22,443 nucleotides of DNA from Kiritimatiellales bacterium (lineage in GTDB: Bacteria; Verrucomicrobiota; Kiritimatiellia; Kiritimatiellales; Pontiellaceae): the NCBI GenBank assembly GCA_021734595.1, contig JAIPIO010000015.1:1-22443 (forward strand), written 5' to 3'. Positions 14,301 to 22,240 of this stretch are shown one piece after another (within the stretch, counting starts at the first letter, position 1; each line of letters begins with the position of its first letter). The position numbers were made by a program, and so were the translations under genes. The notes beneath the pieces were generated by a model. That model worked only from the letters and a program-made list of their open reading frames with translations, made no database searches and had not been told where the DNA came from.

Positions 14301-16318
14301 TGGCCTCGGCAGCCCTGAGCATTGGCGATTATACCAATGCCGGGCCGCGCGCAGTGTTCAATCAGGAACTGGAGCTGGCGGCGGGAACCTATTACTGTAT
14401 CGTGGAATGTCCGCTCAGCAATACAAACAACTACTGGATACTCAATGCCGGGGTCTCCATCTATGGCGGTTCGGAAGAGCCGCGTTACGACTACTTTCCC
14501 GGCACCGGCTGGACCGAGGCGACGACCGCCGGCGATGGACTCGGCTGGACCGGATCTTCCACCGCCTTCTATCAGATTCCGTTCGATCTGATCTTCCACG
14601 GCGGCGCACAGGCCCGATGGGCAATCGACGGCGGATACGAAGCGCAGCCGTGGCAGGCACTGGATGAACTGCCCGATACCGTGATGCTGCTCGAAGAAGG
14701 TTCGCACACCCTGTGGGTGCAATATACCAACACCTATTTCGGCGGAGCCGCCCAGCTGTTTCGCGATTCCATATTGATCGACAACACGGGGCCGGAGGCA
14801 TCGGCGGTGTTGACCCGTCGCGACGAATCCATGCGGCAGCTGCATTTCGCCATCAATGCATCCGACCCGCTTGCGGGGATTCAGGACTGGGTGGATTGGC
14901 GAACTGGAGGTGCATGGAACCGCACAGCACCGCTGAGAAACCGCCTGACCCTGGCATACGGCAGCGAGGCGTTTGACGCAGTGGATTTCCGTTTTACCGA
15001 CCGGGTTGGCAACCAATCCACCGTCAGCGTGCCGTTGACCGGGCTTGGCGATATCTTCCCTCCTGCACTTGCGTTGTCTATCGACGACGGCAGTGGATTC
15101 ACCGTTAACACGAATGTGACGCTGCATCTGAATGCAGCGGACAACCATTCGGTCGTATCCCTGAAGGTTCAATTGCTTGATGCCGAAATCCCCGTTTATG
15201 AGGGGCCGTTTGTTTCAAACATGGTTCAGGCGCTTTCCGTTCCAGAGCTTGACCCGAGGAAAGGCGCGCTGGACGGGACCTACACCTTCAATACGTGGGT
15301 GGCCGACGCTGCGGGCAACACCTCCGGGTTGGCACAGGCCACGGTGATCCTGGACCGGGAGCCTCCGGTTATTGCGGGCCTGGAACTCCACGACGAATAT
15401 GGACGCACCTTCACCGCCACCAACGGCTTCGACTTTCTGCTGGATGCGCAGGATGAAGGTAGTGCGATCGAATACCGCTATGCCGTTGATGCCGGCGGCT
15501 GGAGTGGCTGGACGAACAACCTTGGCCGTTGTGCGGTCGATTGCCTGTCCGGCGATGCCTTCGCTTATGACCTGCAGGTCGAAGTGCGCGATCTTCTCGG
15601 ACACACGGTGACGGCCTCCGGGACCATCGTCCGCGTCCATGCGCCGGTGCCGCCCCTGGGGCTGTGTCCCAATACACAAACCATGCCCGCCGATCTCAAT
15701 CTCGTGGCCTCTTCCTTTGTAGATCCCGATCCCGCCGACTGTCTGGTAGCCAGTCGGTGGCAGGTGGTCCATTCAGGCACCGTGTGGGTCGATGCCGTCG
15801 AAATATCTGCGGCAACGACCCATGCCGTCCCGAAGCAGGTGTTTGAACCGGGCCGGTACGAATGGCGCGTTTGCTACATGGATCGCTATGGCCTTTGGTC
15901 CGGCTGGTCGGAGTTCACCGAATTTCTGGTGGTCGATCCGACTGACAGCGATAAGGACGGGTTGCCCGACGAGTATGAAGACAAATATCTTAAAACACGC
16001 GCTGAAGACGGGGACGACGACCACGATGGGGACGGACTCACCAATATGGAGGAATACCGGGCCGGTACGCTTCCCGGCGATCCCGATTCAGTTTTAAAGA
16101 TCACCGGCTTTGGAATAACCACAACTGCAACGGTTTCTTGGCAAAGCGTTCCGGGAATGCAATACAGCCTCGAATGGCGTCAACTGCTCACCACCGGAAC
16201 CTGGAGCAACGCAGGAACTTGTTTCGGTGCAGCCGCACCGGCCAACCACACTACCGCCACCGCGACCGCTCCCGTCAACTCAAACAGTTTTTATAGAATC
16301 CGCATGTTGACGGAATAG
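11324..16318 (+). CDS. Giant secreted multidomain protein (CARDB, carboxypeptidase-regulatory-like, Ig-like, Ca-loop C-terminus)
   Basis: A 1664-residue protein with a signal peptide (basic start, hydrophobic 13-30, cleavage near VSAAE). The ribosome site is weak. Residues 36-340 are an unrecognised domain. About 347-475 resemble CARDB (PDLQVTELKI...VSIGISIYNRGTRDTDI). About 478-555 and 590-665 resemble carboxypeptidase-regulatory-like beta-sandwiches (GADGSFSMDNVPPRGIYTLHF). From about 680 on there are repeated bacterial Ig-like units marked by DSTPPTLE, DTIPPAVTV, DIFPPALALS and DREPPVIAGL, interrupted at about 925-1095 by a choice-of-anchor-like domain. About 1539-1583 carry Ca-binding loops (DSDKDGLPDEYED, DDDHDGDGLTNMEEYRAG), then a terminal beta module ending FYRIRMLTE. 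It is probably an adhesin or surface scaffold. No catalytic motif was seen. Confidence 0.85.
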   Translation: MRTSGQCRHRLWKVAIGIAAVGMCNLLLWPMPVSAAETTRYFPLHFEYEDGDASPGGSTDWQTLIPKILEGKIDLGGGNVPVSLNLSGHLAIRYDPDEIYSLPGGDRFVPVDCWITLNDDPVRTEISSQYGVEAGISIRPKFGFKWPELGFGKDFMLNDSRDGICPLGNNTLGCIDVVEFLSIPLSDVVGPYAKNLSKVLSATDDAGLGMASMGLVGELAVTGDFIDAYINGEYIKFFAAGEEHAQEVMLCIPANYVLDMLVFEPRVSYQCDIYQGIGYYLTLIDPLTLTISPALLARGEIDIVNDYKPPTLQMLADYYNKAASNVSVSDSGSPYIRIPMSDTPSLPDLQVTELKIERAPSGLRFADEPVSIGISIYNRGTRDTDINSRSYLYLVVNGERIFRQPIHNPAEGAWHTYHQGESFRTNLQYQFSGGINVVETHVSYVEYQYTDGTGFDWYATADACLNDNAKTQYIYVHPDRGWIRGQVQTLPADLPEQPHSPHVVSNMLVRLTGPDYVQEMTTGTDGLWAFEGMPSGVYELNILPPGPQKGLPNYWPRSYMFYHGFAETDDFSVDARFQTTSYEHHLLQMQAFSGCVVDDHFGTPVSNVTVCLGQPAFMIVATGADGSFSMDNVPPRGIYTLHFRHPQYECATQTVDMASQVTDTTVERFISSTPGDPVLLVSDSTPPTLEAPLPVNGLYRNAPFNVQFRSYDHHQPTHEYRWRIRSSDGTVTYTDSGWLEYPHLDGETWQFVEVSTNSLPDAAYGVVVQVRDANHNSVATVPSLYTLDTIPPAVTVTIADGATLINSGSTYADIDTGETAGFARNVWISFNGTVWTGPYTVAAGQQAVRVSEIQFIPLGNQFNGTKHLYAKTCDLAGNEGTGSDSIQIDTTQRVVLMSGYNCASGGTVFVSYDFPDPPEETVYAEPEWGDPMIVGNQSNQTARAQKFVLTESTRITHVEPGLQSPAYAGSPGALFIHIADSLDPADPSPPGVLASAALSIGDYTNAGPRAVFNQELELAAGTYYCIVECPLSNTNNYWILNAGVSIYGGSEEPRYDYFPGTGWTEATTAGDGLGWTGSSTAFYQIPFDLIFHGGAQARWAIDGGYEAQPWQALDELPDTVMLLEEGSHTLWVQYTNTYFGGAAQLFRDSILIDNTGPEASAVLTRRDESMRQLHFAINASDPLAGIQDWVDWRTGGAWNRTAPLRNRLTLAYGSEAFDAVDFRFTDRVGNQSTVSVPLTGLGDIFPPALALSIDDGSGFTVNTNVTLHLNAADNHSVVSLKVQLLDAEIPVYEGPFVSNMVQALSVPELDPRKGALDGTYTFNTWVADAAGNTSGLAQATVILDREPPVIAGLELHDEYGRTFTATNGFDFLLDAQDEGSAIEYRYAVDAGGWSGWTNNLGRCAVDCLSGDAFAYDLQVEVRDLLGHTVTASGTIVRVHAPVPPLGLCPNTQTMPADLNLVASSFVDPDPADCLVASRWQVVHSGTVWVDAVEISAATTHAVPKQVFEPGRYEWRVCYMDRYGLWSGWSEFTEFLVVDPTDSDKDGLPDEYEDKYLKTRAEDGDDDHDGDGLTNMEEYRAGTLPGDPDSVLKITGFGITTTATVSWQSVPGMQYSLEWRQLLTTGTWSNAGTCFGAAAPANHTTATATAPVNSNSFYRIRMLTE

Positions 16319-16353
16319 AATCCAGTCGGGGAGTCCATGTTTGAAGGGTTTGG

Positions 16354-19287
16354 TTATTCGATACTAATCCGGTAGAACGCCTCCGGTTTGCCAACTGAAT
16401 CGGTGTCGATGAATTCGGTGGTGCCGGTCTCGCCCGGGATGTCCGAACGGAGGGTCCGGAAGGCCGGGGAATCCATCAGGTTGGTGCTACAGTCGATCCG
16501 GTAGGAGCGGTTGGTCAGGCTGTTCCAGTGGAGCCTGAAGCCTTCGCTGGAAGCCGCGGAGGAATCATAAGCAAGCGTGAACAGAGATAGGACATTGGTG
16601 GGAACCGTGCCCGCCAGCCATTCGAAATAATTGTCCATTCCATCGCCATCGGAATCGATAAAGTCGGCCGAGCCATCCGTCGGCAGTTCGTAGTCTTCCA
16701 TCCAGCTCGCCGGAACCGCTAGTTTCACCGCAACGGTTCCGTTGGAGTAGAGGTTGGACGTGTCCCAGCCGAGCCCGTCTTGCAGTGGGGGCAAAACCAC
16801 GGTATCAAACCGGTTGGTTCCCAGATCGCCATCGATAAGGTGGAATGAATCGCCGACGGCCGCCGAAAAAATTTCTGGAGCAGTAATCGCGAGCGTTCCA
16901 TCAAAGCCGCCGGCATCTCCATCCAGGGTGACCACCGAACCCAGCACAACAGCAAGCGTTCCTCCCTCTAATTGGAAGGAATTGGTGATGATCAAATCGC
17001 CCGCCCCGGAAAGGCTCCATGTTTTTCCATTGAGGTTTAGCCCACCGGAAATCCGCAGAGAGGTATTGGTTTCCGCATGGAAAGTGGTGTCGCTGTTCAG
17101 CACAAGCGCCGCCTGGATTTCATGGTCTCCCTGCTGTACGGTGAGCGATCCTGTACCCGTATCCGACTCGATGACCAGGAACTGGGATCCGGCCAGGGTG
17201 TAGGGCTGTGTATTCCTGAAGGCAATTCCTTTGACGTGATGATTGTGCTGGATTGCAATGTGATCCACCTCGAACGGAATGGTCGGGCCGTTTAAAGCAT
17301 CGATCCGGATACGGCGGATAACCTGGCCATCCCACTGCGCGTGTCCTGCCGTCGAAAAGACCACGTCATGGAACTCCCCGTTTCCGGCATAGGTGGCATT
17401 GATTTTGCGGCTTGAGTGATATGAATTTGAAACCGAGGTGCCCCAATAAAGGACGGTATTGGAGTTGTTGACATCCGCCCGCATGCGGATGACGACATTC
17501 GAGACGCGGCTTCCGTAAAACGAGAGGTCGGTTCGCTTGATTTGCGGGTCGTTTGAACTCGGTGTTCCCCGAAGCGCCCCGCCGGTTACATTCGTGTTGG
17601 TTATGTTTGCGAGTGTCCAGCCTTCATAGTCCCCATCGGTATCAAAAAGCCATTCCAGCGAGTAGGTCGGAACGGTGATGGTGGCGGGGCCGGAGGCGGC
17701 GCTCCCGAATATGGCCGTTTCATCGGTCGTGTCGGCCCGGTTCCAGTAGTGCCAGTTTCCAGGCTCGAACCAGTCGCCGGAGCCGGGGTTGACCCAGGAG
17801 CACACGCCGTCGACCGGCGGATCAATGGTCAGTGCCGTGGTCTGGAAACTGACCGGCGAGCTGTTGGTGGTTTCCATAAAGTTTCCTGTAGCATCAAACC
17901 GTAGGATGCGCCCGCCGCTCTCCCGGATATAGATATCGCCATTGGCCGCTTTGCCGAATCCGTTGGGATTGGTCAATGCCGCGCCGGCGAAGCTTGAGCC
18001 CAGCGCAAAGGGCCCTAGCGGAACATCGTCGTCCTTGGCATCCGGTGTGCGTTCATGCCGCAGCACCTCACTGCCGCTGATGGTCAGATATTGGTCGGGC
18101 GACGCATTGCGGAAATCGCTGATCTTGTGGAATGTGAACGTATTTGAATCATGCCCTCCGCGTCCGTCGTCGGGCGAGGTTTCGCCCGGTATGTCCCATG
18201 ACGTGCGCGCAACCACAGCCATGTCATCGCCGGCGAAATCAAAGTTTAGATAGCCGAACCCTTCGTGGTCGATGTCGCCCGAGTAGAGGAAGATTTTTTC
18301 AACGTTCCAGTTCAGCAGGTCTTTGGAGGTAAGCATCGCGGCGGTGTTGCGGATCATGTCGGGGTTCGCGCTGGTCGTGGAAGGAAGGTAAGCTGGCGCG
18401 GTTTGCAGCAACGGGTTGCTGAGAACATAAAAACTTCCGGACACCGCATCATAGGCTGCACCGAATTTCTTTTGGCCGCCCGGCAAAGCGACAAAATGAT
18501 GATTGGGATCGAAGGAAACCCTGCCGGATAAACTGTCTACATGTGTCAGTGCGCTCAGGGCATGCTGTTTTACCTTGGGAAGAATCACAACGCCCTGCTT
18601 TGGCGATGCGGCAATCTGCCCTTCCCCGATGAATTGGCCCTCGGAGGCCCATCCGTCAACGTAGGCGGGGAACCCCCCTGTCAATTCCCAGGATGCCTGG
18701 GCGAGCAGGTTGGAGGTGTCCGGTGCGGACAGGCTAGCGGTAGATGAGGCACTCCAGAGACGGTTATTGAAAACAACCGGATTGTTGGGGGTTGCAGCAC
18801 CACCGTGGCTGAAGGCCGCGGATTTGGTCCAGCTGGTGCCACTGTCTGTCGATTTACAGACCACAAGGCCGCCACCGTCGTCATTCTGTACACCGATCAG
18901 GTAGACTGCGCCGTCGTGTTCCACCAGACTGCCGCGCAGGATGCCGTCGATAGTGTCCATCCGGGACCATGATGTTCCCTGGTTGGTGGAGCGGAAGATC
19001 GAGGTTTCCCCGGAGGAGTCGGAACCAGAGGCCCAGCCGGCCAGTGCATGCGAAGCGAGATACGTGCCGTTTTCGAGAACCAGTATCTCCGCGTCAGAAA
19101 TGAAAACCCACGGGGTTGAGCTGAATAAGTAAGAGAGCTCTTCATAATCCAGTACGGTGCCCGGCACGCCGCTGGTGTCTACGCCATGCGCGGGGGATAA
19201 GGGCAAGATGATCGATGATACGAGTATCAATGCCCCGAAGAGAGATGAAAGATAACCGTTCATTTGACGAACATAACGCATATGCAT
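16354..19287 (-). CDS. Secreted sialidase-like (Asp-box) protein with CBM-like and Ca-loop C-terminal modules
   Basis: A 977-residue protein. The ATG at 19287 is used; a TTG at 19290 and ATGs at 19281 and 19263 are possible, and none has a clear ribosome site. The signal peptide runs to about 35 (LSPAHG). Asp-box motifs STNQGTSW (100-107) and STDSGTSW (146-153) indicate a sialidase-type beta-propeller over about 45-400. It continues with FDFAGDDMAVVARTSWD and a closing HKISDFRNASPDQ, seen in uncharacterised propeller hydrolases of marine bacteria. No sialidase arginine triad can be assigned, so sialidase activity is doubtful. After about 490 come a GSGDWFEPGNW segment, a jelly-roll CBM-like stretch (about 545-690), passenger-like beta repeats, a Ca loop (DSDGDGMDNYFEWLAGT, about 877-895) and an ending in FYRISIE. 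It converges on the 1664-residue gene with a 35-bp gap. Confidence 0.8.
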   Translation of the reverse strand: MHMRYVRQMNGYLSSLFGALILVSSIILPLSPAHGVDTSGVPGTVLDYEELSYLFSSTPWVFISDAEILVLENGTYLASHALAGWASGSDSSGETSIFRSTNQGTSWSRMDTIDGILRGSLVEHDGAVYLIGVQNDDGGGLVVCKSTDSGTSWTKSAAFSHGGAATPNNPVVFNNRLWSASSTASLSAPDTSNLLAQASWELTGGFPAYVDGWASEGQFIGEGQIAASPKQGVVILPKVKQHALSALTHVDSLSGRVSFDPNHHFVALPGGQKKFGAAYDAVSGSFYVLSNPLLQTAPAYLPSTTSANPDMIRNTAAMLTSKDLLNWNVEKIFLYSGDIDHEGFGYLNFDFAGDDMAVVARTSWDIPGETSPDDGRGGHDSNTFTFHKISDFRNASPDQYLTISGSEVLRHERTPDAKDDDVPLGPFALGSSFAGAALTNPNGFGKAANGDIYIRESGGRILRFDATGNFMETTNSSPVSFQTTALTIDPPVDGVCSWVNPGSGDWFEPGNWHYWNRADTTDETAIFGSAASGPATITVPTYSLEWLFDTDGDYEGWTLANITNTNVTGGALRGTPSSNDPQIKRTDLSFYGSRVSNVVIRMRADVNNSNTVLYWGTSVSNSYHSSRKINATYAGNGEFHDVVFSTAGHAQWDGQVIRRIRIDALNGPTIPFEVDHIAIQHNHHVKGIAFRNTQPYTLAGSQFLVIESDTGTGSLTVQQGDHEIQAALVLNSDTTFHAETNTSLRISGGLNLNGKTWSLSGAGDLIITNSFQLEGGTLAVVLGSVVTLDGDAGGFDGTLAITAPEIFSAAVGDSFHLIDGDLGTNRFDTVVLPPLQDGLGWDTSNLYSNGTVAVKLAVPASWMEDYELPTDGSADFIDSDGDGMDNYFEWLAGTVPTNVLSLFTLAYDSSAASSEGFRLHWNSLTNRSYRIDCSTNLMDSPAFRTLRSDIPGETGTTEFIDTDSVGKPEAFYRISIE

Positions 19288-19322
19288 CAAATTAACGACA
19301 TTTTTTGTATCTGGTCTAATCT

Positions 19323-19339
19323 CCCCGAACTGTTCGGGG
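19323..19339 (-). terminator. Stem-loop right after the nucleotidyltransferase gene
   Basis: CCCCGAA-CTG-TTCGGGG is a perfect 7-bp stem one base past the stop codon of the minus-strand gene. On that strand AGATTAGACC follows, not a T-run, so it is a 3'-end stabiliser or a weak terminator rather than a classic one. Confidence 0.4.
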
Positions 19340-19340
19340 G

Positions 19341-20162
19341 TTAGAAGCCGCGCAGATGGGTGCTTTCGCGCCGGGGAAGACCCTCCTTCGGCGTGCGCTT
19401 GAGGACGATGTACTCAAGATTGTGCTGTTTGCAGAATTCCCGCTTTTCCGGCTTGTCGCCGTCTTCGTTCACGGCATAGGCGTCGGGCTTGATCACCGCA
19501 ATCTCGGGTTCGGCATCCATCCAGCCGCTTCCGCTGGAAACGAGGGCTTGATGCACATAGCGGATGGATTGCGCAATGTAACGGCGTTCGTTTTCCGGGA
19601 ACATCGGATGGCCGTTGCCCTTGAGCAAGCGGATGTTTGCATCGTGACCAACCACCACGTACAGTTCGCCGTGTTCGGACACCTCTTCGTAGAAGCGGAC
19701 GTGGCCGGTGTGGAACCAGTCGAAGCATCCGGTGACGAGCACCTTTTTTTTCGGTGGGGCACCGGGGTCGCGCTCCATCGGCGGCAGATCCGGGACGCCG
19801 GACAGGTCTGTGGCGGTCAGGACTTTGTATTCGAGGCCATTGGCTTCGCAGAAGGCTTTTTTTCTGTCGTTGGCGTCGGCTTCATCGACGGCCCAGCAGG
19901 TGGCTCCTTCGATCACCGGCAGGGTGTCGGGATCGAGATCGTCGGCCGAGCTGGTCACGCCAGAAGTGTGGCGGACGGCTTCCACGAAATACTGGCGCTC
20001 GGCCAGCATGAATTTGGCGGGTTCGCCGGTAATGTTCCTGATGGCTTCGTCGGACCACAGCACGACGTGCAACTCGTCGCCGAGGCGGGAGGCTTCATGC
20101 ATGAGCCTGAAGGACGGCAGCCGCATATTGTCGAAGCTGGCGGATAGTACAACTTTACTCAT
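19341..20162 (-). CDS. Tandem cytidylyltransferase-superfamily nucleotidyltransferase with one degenerate domain
   Basis: A 273-residue protein. The start at 20162 has AAGGAG at 20170-20175, overlapping the stop of the upstream kinase gene, so the two are translationally close. The C-terminal domain (about 137-273) begins KKVLVTGCFDWFHTGHVRF and holds the HxGH nucleotide-binding motif (HTGH, 151-154), with the ending RRESTHLRGF in place of the ISSTxxR signature. The N-terminal domain (about 3-120) copies the same opening, VVLSASFDNMRLPSFRLM, but RLPS stands where HxGH should be, so it is probably non-catalytic. Members transfer CMP or AMP to phosphorylated sugars, glycerol or pantetheine. Next to a GHMP sugar kinase, the likely product is an NDP-sugar. 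The exact sugar is unknown. Confidence 0.85.
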   Translation of the reverse strand: MSKVVLSASFDNMRLPSFRLMHEASRLGDELHVVLWSDEAIRNITGEPAKFMLAERQYFVEAVRHTSGVTSSADDLDPDTLPVIEGATCWAVDEADANDRKKAFCEANGLEYKVLTATDLSGVPDLPPMERDPGAPPKKKVLVTGCFDWFHTGHVRFYEEVSEHGELYVVVGHDANIRLLKGNGHPMFPENERRYIAQSIRYVHQALVSSGSGWMDAEPEIAVIKPDAYAVNEDGDKPEKREFCKQHNLEYIVLKRTPKEGLPRRESTHLRGF

Positions 20163-20173
20163 GATCAAACTCC

Positions 20174-20962
20174 TTAGTTATGGGTGCGTACGGTCACCTG
20201 GATACCGCCGGGTACCGGTTTGTTTTCGGAAACCACGTAGAAATAGCCGCCGGCGCAGCCGGAGAACATCACGCCTTCATAGGTATCCTGGTAATGTTTC
20301 AGTAGACCCATCAAATCCATGGAAATGGTGTGATGATGGCAGACATCGGGCAGCATGGTTTCCCAGCAAAACATGGTTTCGTTCATGGAAGCGCCGAGCG
20401 CCTTGGCATCCTTGGCGAGGATGGCGTCGTAGCAGTCCTTGCCGGACTGGCTCAGGCGGCCGACAATTTCGGGCGACAGGTTCTGCTTGTCCAGCGGAAA
20501 ATACCCGTCGGGCCGCGGGCAGACCGCCACCATGTAAACAACCTTTTCCAGCCAGCGGGCAACATCTTCGTCGGTGTTGCTTTCGACGTGGCTCGGGAAA
20601 TAACCGCCTTCAACAGCCATGTCGAAATCAATGCGGCTGACGCCGGGATAGATCAGGCCGACCATGTCCTGCGCGCCGGATGGTGCGTCCTTGTCGGCAT
20701 TCTCTTTCTTATAGAGTTCCTTCACCAGATCGGCGGGATCGCGGTCGGAGGGCAGCGCGCCCCACATGTCTTCGGCAATTACGCGGGTGCTGGTGGACAT
20801 GCCGCAGCGGTTCATGAAGCGGGTGTTGGGCTCGATGGCCACCACCACCATGGATCCGGGCGGGTTGGGGTTCAGTTTGTTTACAAAAGGCTGGTCGATC
20901 CAGCCGCCGGCAAAGGCCATGCGGAATGGAATCTTGCCGATTACATCGGTAATATCACTCAT
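20174..20962 (-). CDS. Compact GHMP-family sugar kinase
   Basis: A 262-residue protein; GAGG stands 7 nt before the ATG. GHMP motif 1 is PFRMAFAGGWIDQP (12-25). Motif 2 is reduced to CGMSTSTR (53-60). PSGAQDMVG (94-101) is the SGxQD segment of heptose and fucose kinases, and motif 3 is FSGCAGGYFYVVSE (about 233-246). At 262 residues it is shorter than the 300-450 usual in the family, mostly because the region between motifs 1 and 2 is tight. These enzymes phosphorylate a free sugar or sugar phosphate with ATP in the cytoplasm. The gene lies just upstream of the nucleotidyltransferase, 11 nt between stop and start, forming a kinase-then-nucleotidyltransferase pair like that of heptose or fucose activation. 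Sugar unknown. Confidence 0.82.
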   Translation of the reverse strand: MSDITDVIGKIPFRMAFAGGWIDQPFVNKLNPNPPGSMVVVAIEPNTRFMNRCGMSTSTRVIAEDMWGALPSDRDPADLVKELYKKENADKDAPSGAQDMVGLIYPGVSRIDFDMAVEGGYFPSHVESNTDEDVARWLEKVVYMVAVCPRPDGYFPLDKQNLSPEIVGRLSQSGKDCYDAILAKDAKALGASMNETMFCWETMLPDVCHHHTISMDLMGLLKHYQDTYEGVMFSGCAGGYFYVVSENKPVPGGIQVTVRTHN

Positions 20963-20989
20963 AGGTTTTCCTCAACAGAAGTGTGATGC

Positions 20990-21025
20990 ATAAAGAAAGC
21001 CGCACCTGGACGGAGCAGGGCGGCT
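20990..21025 (-). terminator. Intrinsic terminator between epimerase and GHMP kinase genes
   Basis: On the minus strand, AGCCGC-CCTG and CAGG-t-GCGGCT form a 10-bp stem with one bulged base and a 7-nt loop, followed at once by TTTCTTTAT. It lies 32 nt after the epimerase stop and would end or attenuate transcription into the kinase gene. Confidence 0.7.
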
Positions 21026-21057
21026 ATCCTTATTCATTAGGCAACCCTGACAATGAT

Positions 21058-22095
21058 TTAACTGACGGTACGCTTGCCGGCTTTGCGGTCGTTGTACTGC
21101 TGCTCAATCCATGCGTAGGTTTTGGCCAGGCCTTCCTTGAACGGAGTTTTCGGTTCCCATCCCAGTTTTTCCAGGATCATGGTGTTATCGCTGTTGCGGC
21201 CGGCCACTCCTTTCGGTGCGTCGAGGTCGTGCGTGCGTTCAAGTTTCACGCCGCCGATTTCTTCGGCATAGGTGACCAGATCTTCGATGGCGATCAGCTC
21301 GCTCGATCCAAGATTGATTGCCGTGGCGGTGAGGTTTTCGGCATGCATGATCATATCGATCCCCTTAACGCAGTCGTCGATGTACATGAAGCTGCGGGTC
21401 TGTGATCCGTCGCCCCAGATGTCGATCTTGAGATTGCCGGTATCCTTGGCTTCGATCACTTTGCGGGCGAGGGCGGCCGGCGCCTTTTCGCGTCCGCCGT
21501 CCCATGTGCCGTACGGGCCGTAGACATTATGGAAACGGGCAATGGCGGTCTTCATGCCGCGCTCGGCCCAGTATTCTTCGCAGAACATTTCGGACAGCAT
21601 TTTTTCCCAGCCGTAGCCGCGTTCGCACATCGCCGGGTAGGCGTCCGTTTCCTTTAGCGCGCGGCAGTTCGGGTCGTTTTGCAGCGTCACGTTGTACGCA
21701 CAGGCCGAAGACGAGAAGAAATAGCGTTCGGCGCCGGCGTTGTAGGCCGCTTCGATCATGTGGGTGTTGATCAGAATACTGCGCAGGCATTCCACGCGGA
21801 ATTTTTCGATGAAGCCCATGCCGCCCATGTCGGCCGCCAGGTTGTAGACTTCCTTGGCGCCTTCGCAGGCGCGGATGGCGCTCTCTTTTTCGCTCAGGTC
21901 CATGCATAGGCTTTCAACACCCGGCGTAACCTGGTACCACTGGTACAGCGGTTTTTTGTCGATGGCACGGATGCGGGTGAATCCCTGGTCCGCGAAATAT
22001 CGGGTCAGTGCACCGGCAATGAATCCACCGGCGCCGCCGATGACGATCAGGTCATCTTTGTTGATCGTAGTTGCTGCAATTTTATTCTCACTCAT
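21058..22095 (-). CDS. GDP-mannose 3,5-epimerase-like NAD-dependent epimerase
   Basis: A 345-residue extended short-chain dehydrogenase. The start at 22095 has AAGAGGTG at 22101-22108; an 18-codon upstream extension from 22149 is less likely. The NAD site is VIGGAGGFIAG near residue 18. Strong plant-GME hallmarks are AADMGGMGFI, SSSACAY, YGWEK, RFHNVYGPYGTWDGGREKAPAA, WGDGSQTRSF and GRNSDNT. C132, Y161, K165 and K204 correspond to Arabidopsis GME C145, Y174, K178 and K217, all with the same offset of 13 (Arabidopsis numbers recalled). GME epimerises GDP-D-mannose at C3 and C5 to GDP-L-galactose, with GDP-L-gulose as a side product. In a bacterium this would feed surface polysaccharide made with L-galactose. 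It shares a strand with the kinase and nucleotidyltransferase genes but is separated from them by a terminator. Confidence 0.9.
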   Translation of the reverse strand: MSENKIAATTINKDDLIVIGGAGGFIAGALTRYFADQGFTRIRAIDKKPLYQWYQVTPGVESLCMDLSEKESAIRACEGAKEVYNLAADMGGMGFIEKFRVECLRSILINTHMIEAAYNAGAERYFFSSSACAYNVTLQNDPNCRALKETDAYPAMCERGYGWEKMLSEMFCEEYWAERGMKTAIARFHNVYGPYGTWDGGREKAPAALARKVIEAKDTGNLKIDIWGDGSQTRSFMYIDDCVKGIDMIMHAENLTATAINLGSSELIAIEDLVTYAEEIGGVKLERTHDLDAPKGVAGRNSDNTMILEKLGWEPKTPFKEGLAKTYAWIEQQYNDRKAGKRTVS

Positions 22096-22207
22096 CACTT
22101 CACCTCTTAGGTTGTGTTTCCGCTTCATCCGGTCGGTGACGGCCAACATCGGTGTGGCGTCGTCCTTATGCGAATGAACACGGAAACTGTCTTAAAGAAC
22201 GCTTTCC

Positions 22208-22235
22208 AATATACAGCAGGGTGTGTTTTTGCAAA
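22208..22235 (-). promoter_or_regulatory. Candidate promoter of the epimerase gene
   Basis: On the minus strand, TTTGCA (22230-22235) and TATATT (22208-22213) are separated by 16 nt, an acceptable sigma-70-like arrangement. Transcription would begin near 22200, giving a leader of about 105 nt. Consensus match is moderate and no other support is visible. Confidence 0.3.
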
Positions 22236-22240
22236 TACCC

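Noticed and set aside
13808..15172. 454-codon open frame on the minus strand inside the giant protein gene
   Set aside because: It lies wholly antisense to a well-supported gene, its product has no domain pattern, and the high GC content makes such antisense frames common. The same applies to the antisense frames at 10108-10935 and 19356-20147.
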